DNA from: JAPUEK01 sp963815355
GTDB lineage: Bacteria > Pseudomonadota > Alphaproteobacteria > Rhodobacterales > Rhodobacteraceae
DNA: 64,000 bases
Reading direction: 5' to 3'
Assembly (NCBI GenBank): GCA_963815355.1
Contig: CAWFGJ010000002.1
Coordinates: 186,001-250,000, forward strand
Under the pieces are notes generated by a model, which had not been told where the DNA came from, did no database searches, and saw only the letters and a program-made list of their open reading frames with translations. Made by a program: the position numbers and the translations under genes. Position 1 is the first letter of the stretch. Each line of letters starts with the position of its first letter. Positions 33,593 through 42,935 of the stretch are shown here, one piece after another.

Positions 33593-34468
33593 TCAGGCGG
33601 CTTTGGCGGCAAGGCGGCGTTCGCGCGCAAAGGAATAAAGCCCCGAGCCGATGATCAGCGTCGCGCCCGCCAGTGTCAGCAGGCCGGGGCGTTCACCAAA
33701 GACGGTGACCGCGATGATCAGGGCAAAGACCAGACGGGCATAGCGGAAGGGGGCCACGACCGACACCTCGCCGGTGCGGGTGGCCGCCGTGATCGCCCAA
33801 TAGCCCGCCGTGCCAAAGACCAGCGCGCCCAGCAGCGTCGCGCTTTGGCCCAGATCGGGCCGCACGACATCGCCGGTCGTGGCCATCATCATCAGCCCCA
33901 ACAGCGCCAGCGCCATCATACCCCAGGCGGATACCTGCGCGGTTGATACCTCGGCGGGGATGGCGCGCGAGGACAGGTCGCGCAGCGTCAGCCCTGCGAC
34001 GGACAAAAGCACCCAGAGGGCTTCGGGGCGAAAGCCCTCCATCCCCGGGCGGATCACCAGCAGCACCCCGGAAAACCCCACGGCAATCGCGCTCCACCGG
34101 CGCCAGCCGACTTTTTCCTGCATGAAGAGGGCGGCGGCCATGGTCATCGACAGCGGCATCGCCTGCAGCACCGCCGAGACGGTGGACAGCGGCACGGTGG
34201 CAAGGGCCGTGATGTAGCAAAAGGTGGCCGACATCTCGCCCACGGCGCGGGCAAGGGCGGCGGGGTGCAGTGCGCTGCGGGTCAGCACGCGCTGGCCTTT
34301 GGCGCGGGCCATCCAGACAAAGACCGGAATGGCAAAAGCGCCCGAGACGAACACCACCACGCCGATCGGCAGGCTGGCGGCGGCCCATTTCAGGAACATG
34401 TCTTCGGCGGCGAACAGCGCCATGGAGGCCAGCATCAAGACGATGCCGCGCAGGTTTTCAGCGGCCAT
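33593..34468 (-). CDS. DMT family (EamA) transporter
   Basis: A 291-residue permease with ten predicted helices formed from two EamA repeats (first from RGIVLMLASMALFAAEDMFL, second from LWVLLSVAGLTLRDLSSRAI). Substrate unknown. I start at the ATG at 34466-34468; an in-frame start twelve codons upstream would overlap the fur-like gene. The start is one base past the stop of the fur-like gene, so they are probably cotranscribed. Confidence 0.87.
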   Translation of the reverse strand: MAAENLRGIVLMLASMALFAAEDMFLKWAAASLPIGVVVFVSGAFAIPVFVWMARAKGQRVLTRSALHPAALARAVGEMSATFCYITALATVPLSTVSAVLQAMPLSMTMAAALFMQEKVGWRRWSAIAVGFSGVLLVIRPGMEGFRPEALWVLLSVAGLTLRDLSSRAIPAEVSTAQVSAWGMMALALLGLMMMATTGDVVRPDLGQSATLLGALVFGTAGYWAITAATRTGEVSVVAPFRYARLVFALIIAVTVFGERPGLLTLAGATLIIGSGLYSFARERRLAAKAA

Positions 34469-34469
34469 G

Positions 34470-34880
34470 TCAGGTTTTCTTGACTGGCACGGCCAGCAGT
34501 TCAAGCCGGTGCCCGATCAGCCGGTAGCCAAGGCGGGCGGCGATCTTTTCTTGCAACGCCTCAATATCCGGATCGACGAATTCGATGACGGTGCCGGTCG
34601 AGACATCAATCAGGTGGTCGTGGTGATCGCGCTCGGCGTCTTCATAGCGCGCGCGGCCATCGCCGAATTCCAGCTTTTCCAGAATCCCGGCCTCTTCAAA
34701 CAGTTTGACCGTGCGGTAGACGGTGGCGAGCGAGATTTTGGGATCGACCTCGGCGGCGCGGAAGTAGAGTTGCTCCACATCGGGGTGATCATCGGCCGCG
34801 CCAATGACCCGCGCGACGACGCGGCGCTGGTCGGTCATGCGAAGACCTTTGCTTTCGCAGCGTGCGATGATGTCCGACAT
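34470..34880 (-). CDS. Fur family metal-responsive regulator (Fur/Mur type)
   Basis: A 136-residue repressor. The winged helix includes ISLATVYRTVKLFEEAGI (recognition region, near residue 55), and the metal-binding stretch is YEDAERDHHDHLIDVSTG near 85, with the HHDH element. The C-terminal CxxC zinc motif of E. coli Fur is absent, as in alphaproteobacterial Fur/Mur proteins, which often respond to manganese. The Irr-type histidine-rich heme motif is also absent. It immediately precedes a DMT permease gene on the same strand. Confidence 0.88.
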   Translation of the reverse strand: MSDIIARCESKGLRMTDQRRVVARVIGAADDHPDVEQLYFRAAEVDPKISLATVYRTVKLFEEAGILEKLEFGDGRARYEDAERDHHDHLIDVSTGTVIEFVDPDIEALQEKIAARLGYRLIGHRLELLAVPVKKT

Positions 34881-35033
34881 GGCCGCCCGTTCCTTGGTCG
34901 CTGGGGACTTTGATCCTTACCGTCTTATGGCTTTAGGGGATCACGGCTATTGCTGCCAGCAGTTTTCCGGGCCGGGGGCGGGTTGACACTGGGCAGGTGC
35001 GCGGAAAGGGTGGCCGCGAACCGGGAGAGCAAG

Positions 35034-35912
35034 ATGCGCAAAGAGCGGCTGGACGGAATTGGGCTGGCCGCGCTGATTGGCGTGACACTGTTGTTGGCGG
35101 CCAATCAGATCATCGTCAAAGAGGTGAACTCGGGCTTGCAGCCGGTGTTCTTTGCCGGGCTGCGCTCGGCCTTGGCGGTGGTCTTTGTCTGGGGGTGGCT
35201 GTGGTATCGCGGGCTGACGGCGCGGGTGAAGGTGTCGGACTGGTTGCCGGGCTTGGCAATAGGGACGGTGTTTGCGGCGGAATTTCTGTGCCTGTTCATG
35301 GCGCTGGATCTGACGCTGGTGGGGCGGGCCTCGGTGATCTTTTATTCGATGCCGGTGTGGATGGGGATTCTGGCGCATTACTTTTTGCCCGGTGAGCGTC
35401 TGACGCCGCTGCGCGCCTTGGGGCTGGCGGTGGCCTTTGCGGGCACGGCTTGGGCGATTCTCAGCCGCACGAGTGCGGTGGGGGGCAGTATCGTGGGCGA
35501 TCTGTTCGCGCTGGGGGGCGCGTGGGGCTGGGCGGGGACGGCGTTTCTGGCGCGCAAGACGCGGTTGCGCGCGGCTGGACCAGAGGTGCAACTGTTCTGG
35601 ATGGTCTTGGTTTCGGCCCCTATCTTGTTGATTGCAGCGCCTTTCTTCGGGCCATTGTTGCGCGAGGTGAAGCCAGAGCATTGGATGTGGTTGGTGTTTC
35701 AGTCTTCGGTTGTGGTGGCGGGGGGCTTTATCTCGTGGCTGTGGCTGCTGTCGGTCTATCCGACCTCAACCGTGGCCAGCTTTTCGCTGCTGACCCCGCT
35801 GTTTGCCATTGGGTTGGGCTATTTGATCTTTGGCGAGCAACCTGCGCCGGGGCTTTTGGTGGCGGCTGCACTGGTGGGTGTGGGAATCGCCTTGGTCAAC
35901 CGCAAGGCCTAG
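35034..35912 (+). CDS. DMT family (EamA) transporter
   Basis: A 292-residue ten-helix permease of the drug/metabolite transporter superfamily: GLAALIGVTLLLAANQIIVK at the start, the signature FFAGLRSALAVVFVWG near 40, and the second EamA repeat from IVGDLFALGGAWGWAGTAFL near 155. The ATG at 35034 has GGGAGAG upstream; an in-frame start at 34950 overlaps the intergenic promoter. Divergent from the Fur/Mur-type gene. It is the third DMT permease within 6 kb, but the three are not close copies. Confidence 0.87.
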   Translation: MRKERLDGIGLAALIGVTLLLAANQIIVKEVNSGLQPVFFAGLRSALAVVFVWGWLWYRGLTARVKVSDWLPGLAIGTVFAAEFLCLFMALDLTLVGRASVIFYSMPVWMGILAHYFLPGERLTPLRALGLAVAFAGTAWAILSRTSAVGGSIVGDLFALGGAWGWAGTAFLARKTRLRAAGPEVQLFWMVLVSAPILLIAAPFFGPLLREVKPEHWMWLVFQSSVVVAGGFISWLWLLSVYPTSTVASFSLLTPLFAIGLGYLIFGEQPAPGLLVAAALVGVGIALVNRKA

Positions 35913-36360
35913 GGCGCTGCGGAATCGGTTTTGGCCGCAAGATCGGTTGTCACGGCGGCTGAGCCGGGGGCTACAAACGGGCCGGGGGCCAAGGTTTTCA
36001 GCCCGTGTTGAAAGATCACTTGAACTTATCCACAGGGGCGGAGGGGCTGGCCAGCTCACGATCCCGTGTTGCCATCGGTGGTGCCAGTTTGTCGGTCAAG
36101 CACAAATTCTAGTGGGTAAGTCTAAAATATCCGTTGATCGCCCGGTGGAATTGCGACAGTTTGACGAAGTCGCCGGAAGAGCTACCAGATGTTGTGGTGC
36201 CAACCGGACGTGAAGACCAACAGATCCAATGCCCGACCCGATAGGTTGGGTCGCTGCTTTCCGTTTTGCGGAAAGGGTCCTGCTGGTTTGTCTCTGGCGA
36301 CGTTGGGAATGGGACATATTGGACGAGGGAAAACCTCGCCACAAAAACTGGAGATGGGGC
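35913..36360 (+). other. Structured leader and intergenic region upstream of nrdJ
   Basis: A 448-bp gap with no credible gene. Near its middle GCACAAATTCTAGTGG (36100-36115) resembles one NrdR box (outer CAC and GTG conserved), but the second box expected about 15-16 bp away is not evident. Closer to nrdJ two hairpins follow each other: CGACCC/GGGTCG (36234-36239 with 36248-36253) and CTTTCCG/CGGAAAG (36257-36263 with 36269-36275). I do not see the conserved B12-box of a cobalamin riboswitch, although nrdJ encodes a B12-dependent enzyme. Confidence 0.45.
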
Positions 36361-39300
36361 ATGAAGATCGAGCGGAAGTTCACCACGGCGGAAGCCGGGG
36401 CATACGGGGCGATGGATTTTGTAACGACGGTCTCGGAAATCCGAAACCCGGACGGCACCGTGGTGTTCCGCAACGATGCGGTTGAGGTGCCCGGCGGCTG
36501 GAGCCAGGTCGCGTCGGATGTGCTCGCCCAGAAATACTTCCGCAAGGCCGGGGTTCCGGTTCGGATGCGCCGCGTCAAGGAACAGGGCGTGCCGCGGTTC
36601 CTGTGGCGCCATGAGCCGGACACGGAGGCGCTGGCAGAGTTGCCCGAAGACAAGCGGTTCACCGGTGAGACCTCGGCCAAGCAGGTGTTTGACCGTCTGG
36701 CCGGGGCGTGGACCTATTGGGGCTGGAAGGGCGGCTATTTCACCACCGAAGCCGATGCCAAAGCCTATTTCGACGAGATGCGCTTTATGCTGGCCCGCCA
36801 GATGGCCGCGCCGAACAGCCCGCAATGGTTCAACACCGGGCTGCATTGGGCGTATGGCGTCGATGGGCCGGCGCAGGGGCATTACTATGTGGATCACGCC
36901 ACCGGCGTGCTGACCAAATCCGATAGCGCCTATGAGCATCCCCAACCCCATGCCTGCTTTATCCAATCGGTGCGCGACGATCTGGTGGGTGACGGCGGCA
37001 TCATGGATCTGTGGGTGCGTGAGGCGCGGCTGTTCAAATACGGCTCGGGCACAGGGACCAACTTTTCGTCCTTGCGCGGAGCGGGGGAAAAGCTGTCAGG
37101 CGGGGGGAAATCCTCGGGCTTGATGGGGTTCTTGAAGATCGGGGACCGCGCGGCAGGTGCCATCAAGTCGGGCGGCACGACGCGGCGCGCGGCCAAGATG
37201 GTCATATGCGATATGGATCACCCCGATATCGAGCAGTTCATCAACTGGAAAGTCATTGAGGAGCAAAAGGTTGCAAGCCTCGTGGCGGGGTCCAAGGCGC
37301 ATGAGCTGCGCTTGAACGACATCTTTTCGGCGATCCGCCAGTGGGACGGCTCGGCCGAAGATTCGGTGGACCCGGCGAAGAACCCGGCACTGAAGGGGGC
37401 GATCCGCGCGGCCAAAAAGGCGATGATCCCCGACACCTACACCAACCGTATTCTGCAATACGCGCGGCAGGGTTTCACCAGCATCGAATTCCCGACCTAT
37501 GATACCGACTGGGATTCCGAGGCCTATATCACCGTGTCTGGCCAGAATTCGAACAACTCGGTCCGGGTGACGGATGCCTTTCTGACGGCGGTCAAGGACG
37601 ATGCCGATTGGGCGCTGATCCGCCGCACCGATGGCAAGACCGCCAAGACGGTCAAGGCGCGCGATTTGTGGGACCAGATCGGCCATGCCGCCTGGGCCTG
37701 CGCCGATCCGGGCATCCAGTTCCACAACTCGGTCAACGCGTGGCACACCTGCCCTGAAGATGGGCCGATCCGTGGGTCGAACCCCTGTTCGGAATACATG
37801 TTTCTGGACGACACCGCCTGCAACCTTGCGTCGATGAACCTGCTGACCTTTCACAACGACAACAAGTTCGATGCCGAAGCCTATATCCACGCCTCACGCC
37901 TTTGGACGGTGACGTTGGAGATATCGGTCATGATGGCGCAGTTCCCGTCCAAGGAAATCGCGCAGCTGTCCTATGACTTCCGCACGCTGGGACTTGGCTA
38001 TGCCAATATCGGCGGGTTGCTGATGAACATGGGGCTTGGCTATGACTCCAAGGAAGGCCGGGCGCTGTGTGGGGCGCTGACCGCGATCATGACCGGGGTG
38101 GCCTATGCGACCTCGGCCGAGATCGCCAAAGAGCTTGGCGCCTTTTCGGGCTATGAGCGCAACAAGGCGCATATGCTGCGCGTGATCCGCAACCACCGTG
38201 CCGCAGCCTATGGCAAGACCAGCGGGTTTGAGGCGCTGAACGTGAATCCGGTGGCATTGGATCACGCGAACTGCCCCGACCAAACCCTTGTCACACTTGC
38301 GAAATCCGCGTGGGATGAGGCGCTGACCCTGGGCGAGGCGCATGGGTTCCGCAACGCGCAAACCACGGTGATCGCCCCCACGGGCACCATCGGTCTGGTG
38401 ATGGATTGCGACACCACCGGGATCGAGCCGGATTTTGCGCTGGTCAAGTTCAAGAAGCTGGCAGGGGGTGGTTATTTCAAGATCATCAACCAGTCGGTTC
38501 CGGCGGCTTTGGAAAAGCTGGGCTATTCCACGTCGCAAGCGGCCGAGATGGTGGCCTATGCGGTGGGGCATGGTTCAATTGGAAATTGCCCGGCGATCAA
38601 CACCACGTCGCTGGTTGGTCATGGGTTTGGCCCCCGCGAGTTGGAAAAGATCGAAGCGGCGTTGCCGTCGGCCTTTGATATCCGCTTTGTGTTCAACCAG
38701 TGGACCTTGGGCGAAGCGTTCTGCAAGGGCGCTTTGGGTATCCCGGAAGAGCGTCTGGCCGATCCGACCTTTGATCTGTTGCGCCACCTTGGTTTTACCA
38801 AAGCGCAGATTGATGCCGCCAATGACCATGTGTGCGGTACGATGACGCTGGAGGGCGCGCCCTTTCTGAAGAAAGAGCATTACAGCGTCTTTGATTGCGC
38901 CAACCCCTGCGGCAAGACCGGGAAGCGCTATCTGTCGGTGGAAAGCCATATCTACATGATGGCGGCGGCGCAGTCGTTCATCTCGGGGGCGATTTCCAAG
39001 ACGATCAACATGCCGAATTCGGCCTCTATCGGGGAAACGCTGGCGGCGTATGAGTTGTCGCATTCGCTGGGGATCAAGGCCAACGCGCTGTATCGCGATG
39101 GGTCGAAGCTGAGCCAGCCCTTGGCGTCGGCGCTGATCGACGATGATGAGGAAGCCGAGGAAATTCTGGCCACCGGGTCGGCGCAGGAAAAGGCCGCGGT
39201 GATTGCCGAGAAAATCGTCGAGAAGATCATCATCAAGGAGATCATCCGCACCAATCGCGAAAAGCTGCCCGAGCGCCGCAAGGGTTATACGCAAAAGGCC

Positions 39301-40068
39301 ATTGTCGGCGGTCATAAGGTTTATCTGCGCACCGGCGAATATGGCGACGGGCGCTTGGGCGAAATCTTTATCGACATGCACAAGGAAGGTGCGGGCTTCC
39401 GCGCCATGATGAACAACTTTGCCATCGCGGTGTCGGTGGGGCTGCAATATGGCGTGCCGCTGGAAGAGTTTGTTGAGGCCTTTACCTTCACCCGGTTCGA
39501 GCCGGCGGGCATGGTTCAGGGCAATGACAGCATCAAGAATGCCACCTCTATTCTGGACTATATCTTCCGGGAGCTGGCGATTTCCTATCTGGACCGCACC
39601 GATCTGGCCCATGTCAAGCCTACGGGCCATGCCTTTGATGACCTTGGCCACGGCGACAGCGAGGGCAAGCGGAACTTTGGCGAGGTGTCGGATGCGGTTG
39701 CGTCGAAATCGGTCGAACTGTTGCGGTCGATCTCGTCCACCGGGTATCTGCGCAAGCGGTTGCCGCAGGAGTTGATGGTGTTTCAGGGCGGCATGGGCGG
39801 ATTTGGCGCCACCGCGCTGGCCACAAGCGATCCGGCCACGGCGCTGAACATGCTGGTGCCAGCGACGGCGCTGGCCAGCGGGACGGGCGGGACCATTGCG
39901 GGGGCCACGGCGCTGAGCAGCGGCACAGTCGGCATTGATCTGCGCTCCAAGGCGCGGATGCAGGGCTATGAGGGCGATCCGTGCGGGGAGTGTGGCAACT
40001 ACACGCTGGTGCGCAACGGCACCTGCATGAAGTGCAACACCTGTGGCGGGACGAGCGGGTGTAGCTGA
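36361..40068 (+). CDS. nrdJ: Adenosylcobalamin-dependent (class II) ribonucleotide reductase
   Basis: Reduces ribonucleotides to deoxyribonucleotides, using adenosylcobalamin instead of a protein radical; 1235 residues. Core motifs: FNTGLHWAYG near residue 160, a nucleotide-binding region with SGTGTNFSSLRG near 230, NPCSEYMFLDDTACNLASMN near 470 with the conserved active-site Cys, and PTGTIGLVMDCDTTGIEP near 675. The C-terminus ends in a zinc-ribbon-like CxxC pair (CGECGNYTL, CMKCNTCGG), probably the thiol shuttle that re-reduces the active site. GGAGATGGGG precedes the ATG; an upstream in-frame start at 36229 lies in the hairpin leader. Confidence 0.96.
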   Translation: MKIERKFTTAEAGAYGAMDFVTTVSEIRNPDGTVVFRNDAVEVPGGWSQVASDVLAQKYFRKAGVPVRMRRVKEQGVPRFLWRHEPDTEALAELPEDKRFTGETSAKQVFDRLAGAWTYWGWKGGYFTTEADAKAYFDEMRFMLARQMAAPNSPQWFNTGLHWAYGVDGPAQGHYYVDHATGVLTKSDSAYEHPQPHACFIQSVRDDLVGDGGIMDLWVREARLFKYGSGTGTNFSSLRGAGEKLSGGGKSSGLMGFLKIGDRAAGAIKSGGTTRRAAKMVICDMDHPDIEQFINWKVIEEQKVASLVAGSKAHELRLNDIFSAIRQWDGSAEDSVDPAKNPALKGAIRAAKKAMIPDTYTNRILQYARQGFTSIEFPTYDTDWDSEAYITVSGQNSNNSVRVTDAFLTAVKDDADWALIRRTDGKTAKTVKARDLWDQIGHAAWACADPGIQFHNSVNAWHTCPEDGPIRGSNPCSEYMFLDDTACNLASMNLLTFHNDNKFDAEAYIHASRLWTVTLEISVMMAQFPSKEIAQLSYDFRTLGLGYANIGGLLMNMGLGYDSKEGRALCGALTAIMTGVAYATSAEIAKELGAFSGYERNKAHMLRVIRNHRAAAYGKTSGFEALNVNPVALDHANCPDQTLVTLAKSAWDEALTLGEAHGFRNAQTTVIAPTGTIGLVMDCDTTGIEPDFALVKFKKLAGGGYFKIINQSVPAALEKLGYSTSQAAEMVAYAVGHGSIGNCPAINTTSLVGHGFGPRELEKIEAALPSAFDIRFVFNQWTLGEAFCKGALGIPEERLADPTFDLLRHLGFTKAQIDAANDHVCGTMTLEGAPFLKKEHYSVFDCANPCGKTGKRYLSVESHIYMMAAAQSFISGAISKTINMPNSASIGETLAAYELSHSLGIKANALYRDGSKLSQPLASALIDDDEEAEEILATGSAQEKAAVIAEKIVEKIIIKEIIRTNREKLPERRKGYTQKAIVGGHKVYLRTGEYGDGRLGEIFIDMHKEGAGFRAMMNNFAIAVSVGLQYGVPLEEFVEAFTFTRFEPAGMVQGNDSIKNATSILDYIFRELAISYLDRTDLAHVKPTGHAFDDLGHGDSEGKRNFGEVSDAVASKSVELLRSISSTGYLRKRLPQELMVFQGGMGGFGATALATSDPATALNMLVPATALASGTGGTIAGATALSSGTVGIDLRSKARMQGYEGDPCGECGNYTLVRNGTCMKCNTCGGTSGCS

Positions 40069-40092
40069 ACGCTTGCGGTTATTTGGGGGAGG

Positions 40093-40116
40093 GGGAGGGC
40101 AGTGCCCTCCCTTTTT
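40093..40116 (+). terminator. Rho-independent terminator of nrdJ
   Basis: GGGAGGGC (40093-40100) pairs with GCCCTCCC (40104-40111) across a 3-nt loop and is followed by TTTTT, 25 bp past the nrdJ stop. Confidence 0.85.
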
Positions 40117-40144
40117 CATTTGGGTGGGTGTTTGGGCGGCGGAA

Positions 40145-40196
40145 CCGGGGGTTTCACACCCCCGGACCCCCGTGGGATATTTTTGGACAGAAAATG
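40145..40196 (+). repeat. 52-bp dispersed repeat, copy A (downstream of nrdJ)
   Basis: It begins with a perfect hairpin, CCGGGGG, TTTCACA loop, CCCCCGG. Then come ACCCCCGTGGGATATTTTTG and GACAGAAAATG. It matches the copy at 42936-42987 in 50 of 52 bases. The stretch from here to the next gene (40312) contains no credible ORF. Confidence 0.85.
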
Positions 40197-40311
40197 GGGG
40201 CGGGTTGGTTGGGAGGCGCTGTGTTTGGGGGCTTCGGGGTGCTTTCTTGGCGGTGGGCGCGGTGATAGCGTGGGGGATGGAGATGTGTTGGGGATGAACG
40301 GGGGGCGATCC

Positions 40312-41112
40312 ATGCAAGTCGGCGATATTCTGCTGCGGGAACTGGGCGGTGACGGGGTTTTGCGGTTGACGCTGAATGACGTGCGGCGGCGCAATGCGTT
40401 GTCGGAGGCGATGTTGGCCGCGCTGGGGGCTGCTTTTGCGGCGGCGGCGGCGGATGCGTCGGTGCGGGTCATCCTTTTGGCCGCCAATGGGCCGGCCTTT
40501 TGCGCAGGCCATGATCTGAAGGAGTTGGCGGCGGGCCGGGCGGCGCCCGACCGGGGGCGGGCCTATTTTGCCAGGATCATGGCGGCCTGTTCGGCGGTCA
40601 TGCAGGCCATTGTCGGCTGCCCCAAGCCGGTGATTGCCGAGGTTGCGGGGGTTGCGACGGCGGCGGGGTGCCAATTGGTGGCCAGTTGCGATCTGGCTGT
40701 TGCCGCCGAGACGGCGCAATTCAGCACGCCGGGGGTGCATATCGGGTTGTTCTGTTCAACGCCGATGGTGGCGCTGTCGCGCAATGTGGGGGCCAAGCAC
40801 GCGATGGAGATGTTGCTGACCGGCGACATGACGCCCGCGCACCGGGCGGTGGAGATCGGGTTGATCAACCGGGCCGTTGCCGCCGAAGAGTTGCAGGCGG
40901 TGGCCTTGGCCTTGGCGCGCAAGATCGCGTCCAAGTCCAGCCTGACCCTGGCCACGGGCAAGCGCGCGTTTTATGCGCAGCGCGAGATGGGTTTGGCGGA
41001 GGCCTATGATTACGCCTCGGGGGTTATGGTGGAAAACATGTTGGCGCAGGACGCCGAAGAAGGCATCGGGGCCTTTATCGGGAAGCGCGCCGCACAGTGG
41101 AAGGATGCATGA
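40312..41112 (+). CDS. Enoyl-CoA hydratase/isomerase family protein
   Basis: A 266-residue crotonase-fold protein acting on an acyl-CoA. The oxyanion-hole segments are readable as NGPAFCAGHDLKEL near residue 60 and VAGVATAAGCQLVASCDLAVA near 115. The second catalytic Glu position of true hydratases is occupied by a non-acidic stretch (STPGVHIGLFCSTP), so a hydratase, isomerase or hydrolase role is open. The ATG at 40312 has GGGGGG six bases upstream; an ATG at 40294 is an alternative. An acyl-CoA synthetase gene follows, suggesting joint action on the same acyl group. Confidence 0.87.
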   Translation: MQVGDILLRELGGDGVLRLTLNDVRRRNALSEAMLAALGAAFAAAAADASVRVILLAANGPAFCAGHDLKELAAGRAAPDRGRAYFARIMAACSAVMQAIVGCPKPVIAEVAGVATAAGCQLVASCDLAVAAETAQFSTPGVHIGLFCSTPMVALSRNVGAKHAMEMLLTGDMTPAHRAVEIGLINRAVAAEELQAVALALARKIASKSSLTLATGKRAFYAQREMGLAEAYDYASGVMVENMLAQDAEEGIGAFIGKRAAQWKDA

Positions 41113-41116
41113 GCCG

Positions 41117-42799
41117 ATGGCACCGAACCCTTACAACACCGATCTGGACCGCAACCCGGCCAACCATCAACCTCTGACGCCGTTGAGCTTTCTGGAGCGT
41201 GCGGCCAGCGTGCATCCGGCGCATATAGCGATCGTGCATGGGGATTTGCGGCGCAGCTATGCCGCGTTCTATGCGCGCGCGCGTCAGTTGGCATCGGCCT
41301 TGGCGGCGCGGGGTGTCGGGCGGGGCGAGACGGTGTCTGCCCTGTTGGCGAATACGCCCGCGATGTTGGAGTGCCACTACGGCGTGCCGATGTGCGGGGC
41401 GGTTCTGCATTCCATCAACACCCGGCTGGATGCGGCGACCATTGCGTTTCAGCTGGACCATACCCGGACGCGGATCGTGATCGTGGATGCCGAGTTCATG
41501 CCGCTGATGCAGGAGGCCTTGGCGTTGGCCGCGGTCACGCCGGTTTTGGTTCAGTATGATGATCCGGAATATGTCGGGCCGAGGATGTCAGTTGAGGCCG
41601 AGGATTATGAGGCGTTTGTGGCGGCGGGCGATCCTGATTTCGCGTGGTTGATGCCCGAGGATGAATGGGACGCGATCTCTGTCAACTACACCTCTGGCAC
41701 GACGGGCGATCCGAAGGGGGTGGTGTCGCATCATCGTGGTGCCTATCTGCTGGCGCAGGGCAATGCCTTGACCTCGTCGATGCAAAAGCATGCGGTTTAT
41801 CTGTGGACCTTGCCGATGTTTCACTGCAACGGCTGGTGTTTCCCGTGGACGCTTTCGGCCATTATCGGCACCCATGTCTGCTTACGCCAGGTTCGGGCCG
41901 AGCCGATCTGGAAGGCGCTTGCCGAGGAGGGGGTGACCCATCTGTGCGGGGCGCCGATTGTGATGTCGCTGATGATCACCGCGCCACAGGCGGTCAAACG
42001 GGAACTTGGCCGCACGGTGCAGTTCTTTACCGCGGCCGCGCCGCCCCCCGAAAAGCTGTTGGCGGAGATGAAGGTTGCCGGTTTTGAGGTGACCCATCTT
42101 TACGGGTTGACCGAAACCTATGGACCTTCCGTCGTTAATGACTGGCATGACGCCTGGTCTGCCTTGCCCTTGGCCGAGCAGGCCGCGTTGAAAGCCCGTC
42201 AGGGGGTGCGCTATCTGCCCTTGGAGGCGTTGGACGTGCGGGATCCCGACACGATGCAACCCGTGCCGCGGGACGGCGCGACGATGGGGGAGGTCATGTT
42301 TCGCGGCAACGTCGTCATGAAGGGGTATTTCCGCAACCCGACGGCGACGGCACAGGCGTTTGAGGGGGGCTGGTTCCATTCGGGCGATCTGGGGGTGATG
42401 CACCCGGATGGGTATATCCAGTTGAAGGACAGGTCGAAGGATATCATCATTTCGGGCGGCGAGAATATCTCGTCCATCGAGGTTGAAGAGGCGCTTTACC
42501 GGCATCCGGCGGTGGCCGTGGCCGCGGTGGTGGCGATGCCCCATCCCAAATGGGGCGAAACGCCCTGCGCGTTTATCGAGTTGGTCGCGGGGCAGCAGGC
42601 GGATGCCGAGGCGTTGAAAGCGTGGTGCCGCACGCATCTTGCGCCTTACAAGGTTCCGGGGCGGTTCTTGTTCATGGCCATTCCCAGAACCTCGACCGGG
42701 AAGGTGCAGAAGTTCGTTCTGCGCGCGATGGCGGAAAAGAGCGTTTCGGATGAGGGTTCGGCGGTGGGTTCGCCCGCAGGTTCGGGCGGGGGGGGCTGA
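41117..42799 (+). CDS. Acyl-CoA synthetase (AMP-forming)
   Basis: Activates a fatty or organic acid to its CoA ester; about 560 residues, ANL superfamily. The P-loop-like YTSGTTGDPKGVVSHHRGA is near residue 190, the GLTETYG motif near 330, and the hinge and catalytic region GWFHSGDLGVMHPDGYIQLK near 415, ending with STGKVQKFVLR near 535. The protein has an odd Ser/Gly-rich tail ending GSGGGG. Start uncertain: ATG 41105 (overlapping the previous stop) or ATG 41117; I prefer 41117, which gives the family-like MAPNPYNTDLDRNPANHQPL. Confidence 0.92.
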   Translation: MAPNPYNTDLDRNPANHQPLTPLSFLERAASVHPAHIAIVHGDLRRSYAAFYARARQLASALAARGVGRGETVSALLANTPAMLECHYGVPMCGAVLHSINTRLDAATIAFQLDHTRTRIVIVDAEFMPLMQEALALAAVTPVLVQYDDPEYVGPRMSVEAEDYEAFVAAGDPDFAWLMPEDEWDAISVNYTSGTTGDPKGVVSHHRGAYLLAQGNALTSSMQKHAVYLWTLPMFHCNGWCFPWTLSAIIGTHVCLRQVRAEPIWKALAEEGVTHLCGAPIVMSLMITAPQAVKRELGRTVQFFTAAAPPPEKLLAEMKVAGFEVTHLYGLTETYGPSVVNDWHDAWSALPLAEQAALKARQGVRYLPLEALDVRDPDTMQPVPRDGATMGEVMFRGNVVMKGYFRNPTATAQAFEGGWFHSGDLGVMHPDGYIQLKDRSKDIIISGGENISSIEVEEALYRHPAVAVAAVVAMPHPKWGETPCAFIELVAGQQADAEALKAWCRTHLAPYKVPGRFLFMAIPRTSTGKVQKFVLRAMAEKSVSDEGSAVGSPAGSGGGG

Positions 42800-42935
42800 G
42801 GACGGGGGGGGGGGCTGAGGGCGCGGTTCCGTGCCGGGCTTTGGCGCGTGGCGTGGCGGGAGGCTGTTTCGGGCGCGGACCGGGCCCTTTCGTTTTGGGG
42901 CGGAACACGGTAGGCGGCGCGTTGGCGCAGGCGGC

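Noticed and set aside
36100..36115. NrdR box upstream of nrdJ
   Set aside because: The site matches only about 10 of 16 consensus positions and its required partner about 15-16 bp away is missing, so it is mentioned in the leader entry and not called as a regulator site.
36150..36340. Cobalamin riboswitch in the nrdJ leader
   Set aside because: The conserved B12-box core is not present by eye. Hairpins exist but do not show the expected arrangement.
40200..40265. Short ORF starting at the ATG of repeat copy A (MGAGWLGGAVFGGFG...)
   Set aside because: Only 23 codons, Gly/Trp-rich, no ribosome binding site because the GAGGA present in copy B is absent; it is probably the tail of the repeat.
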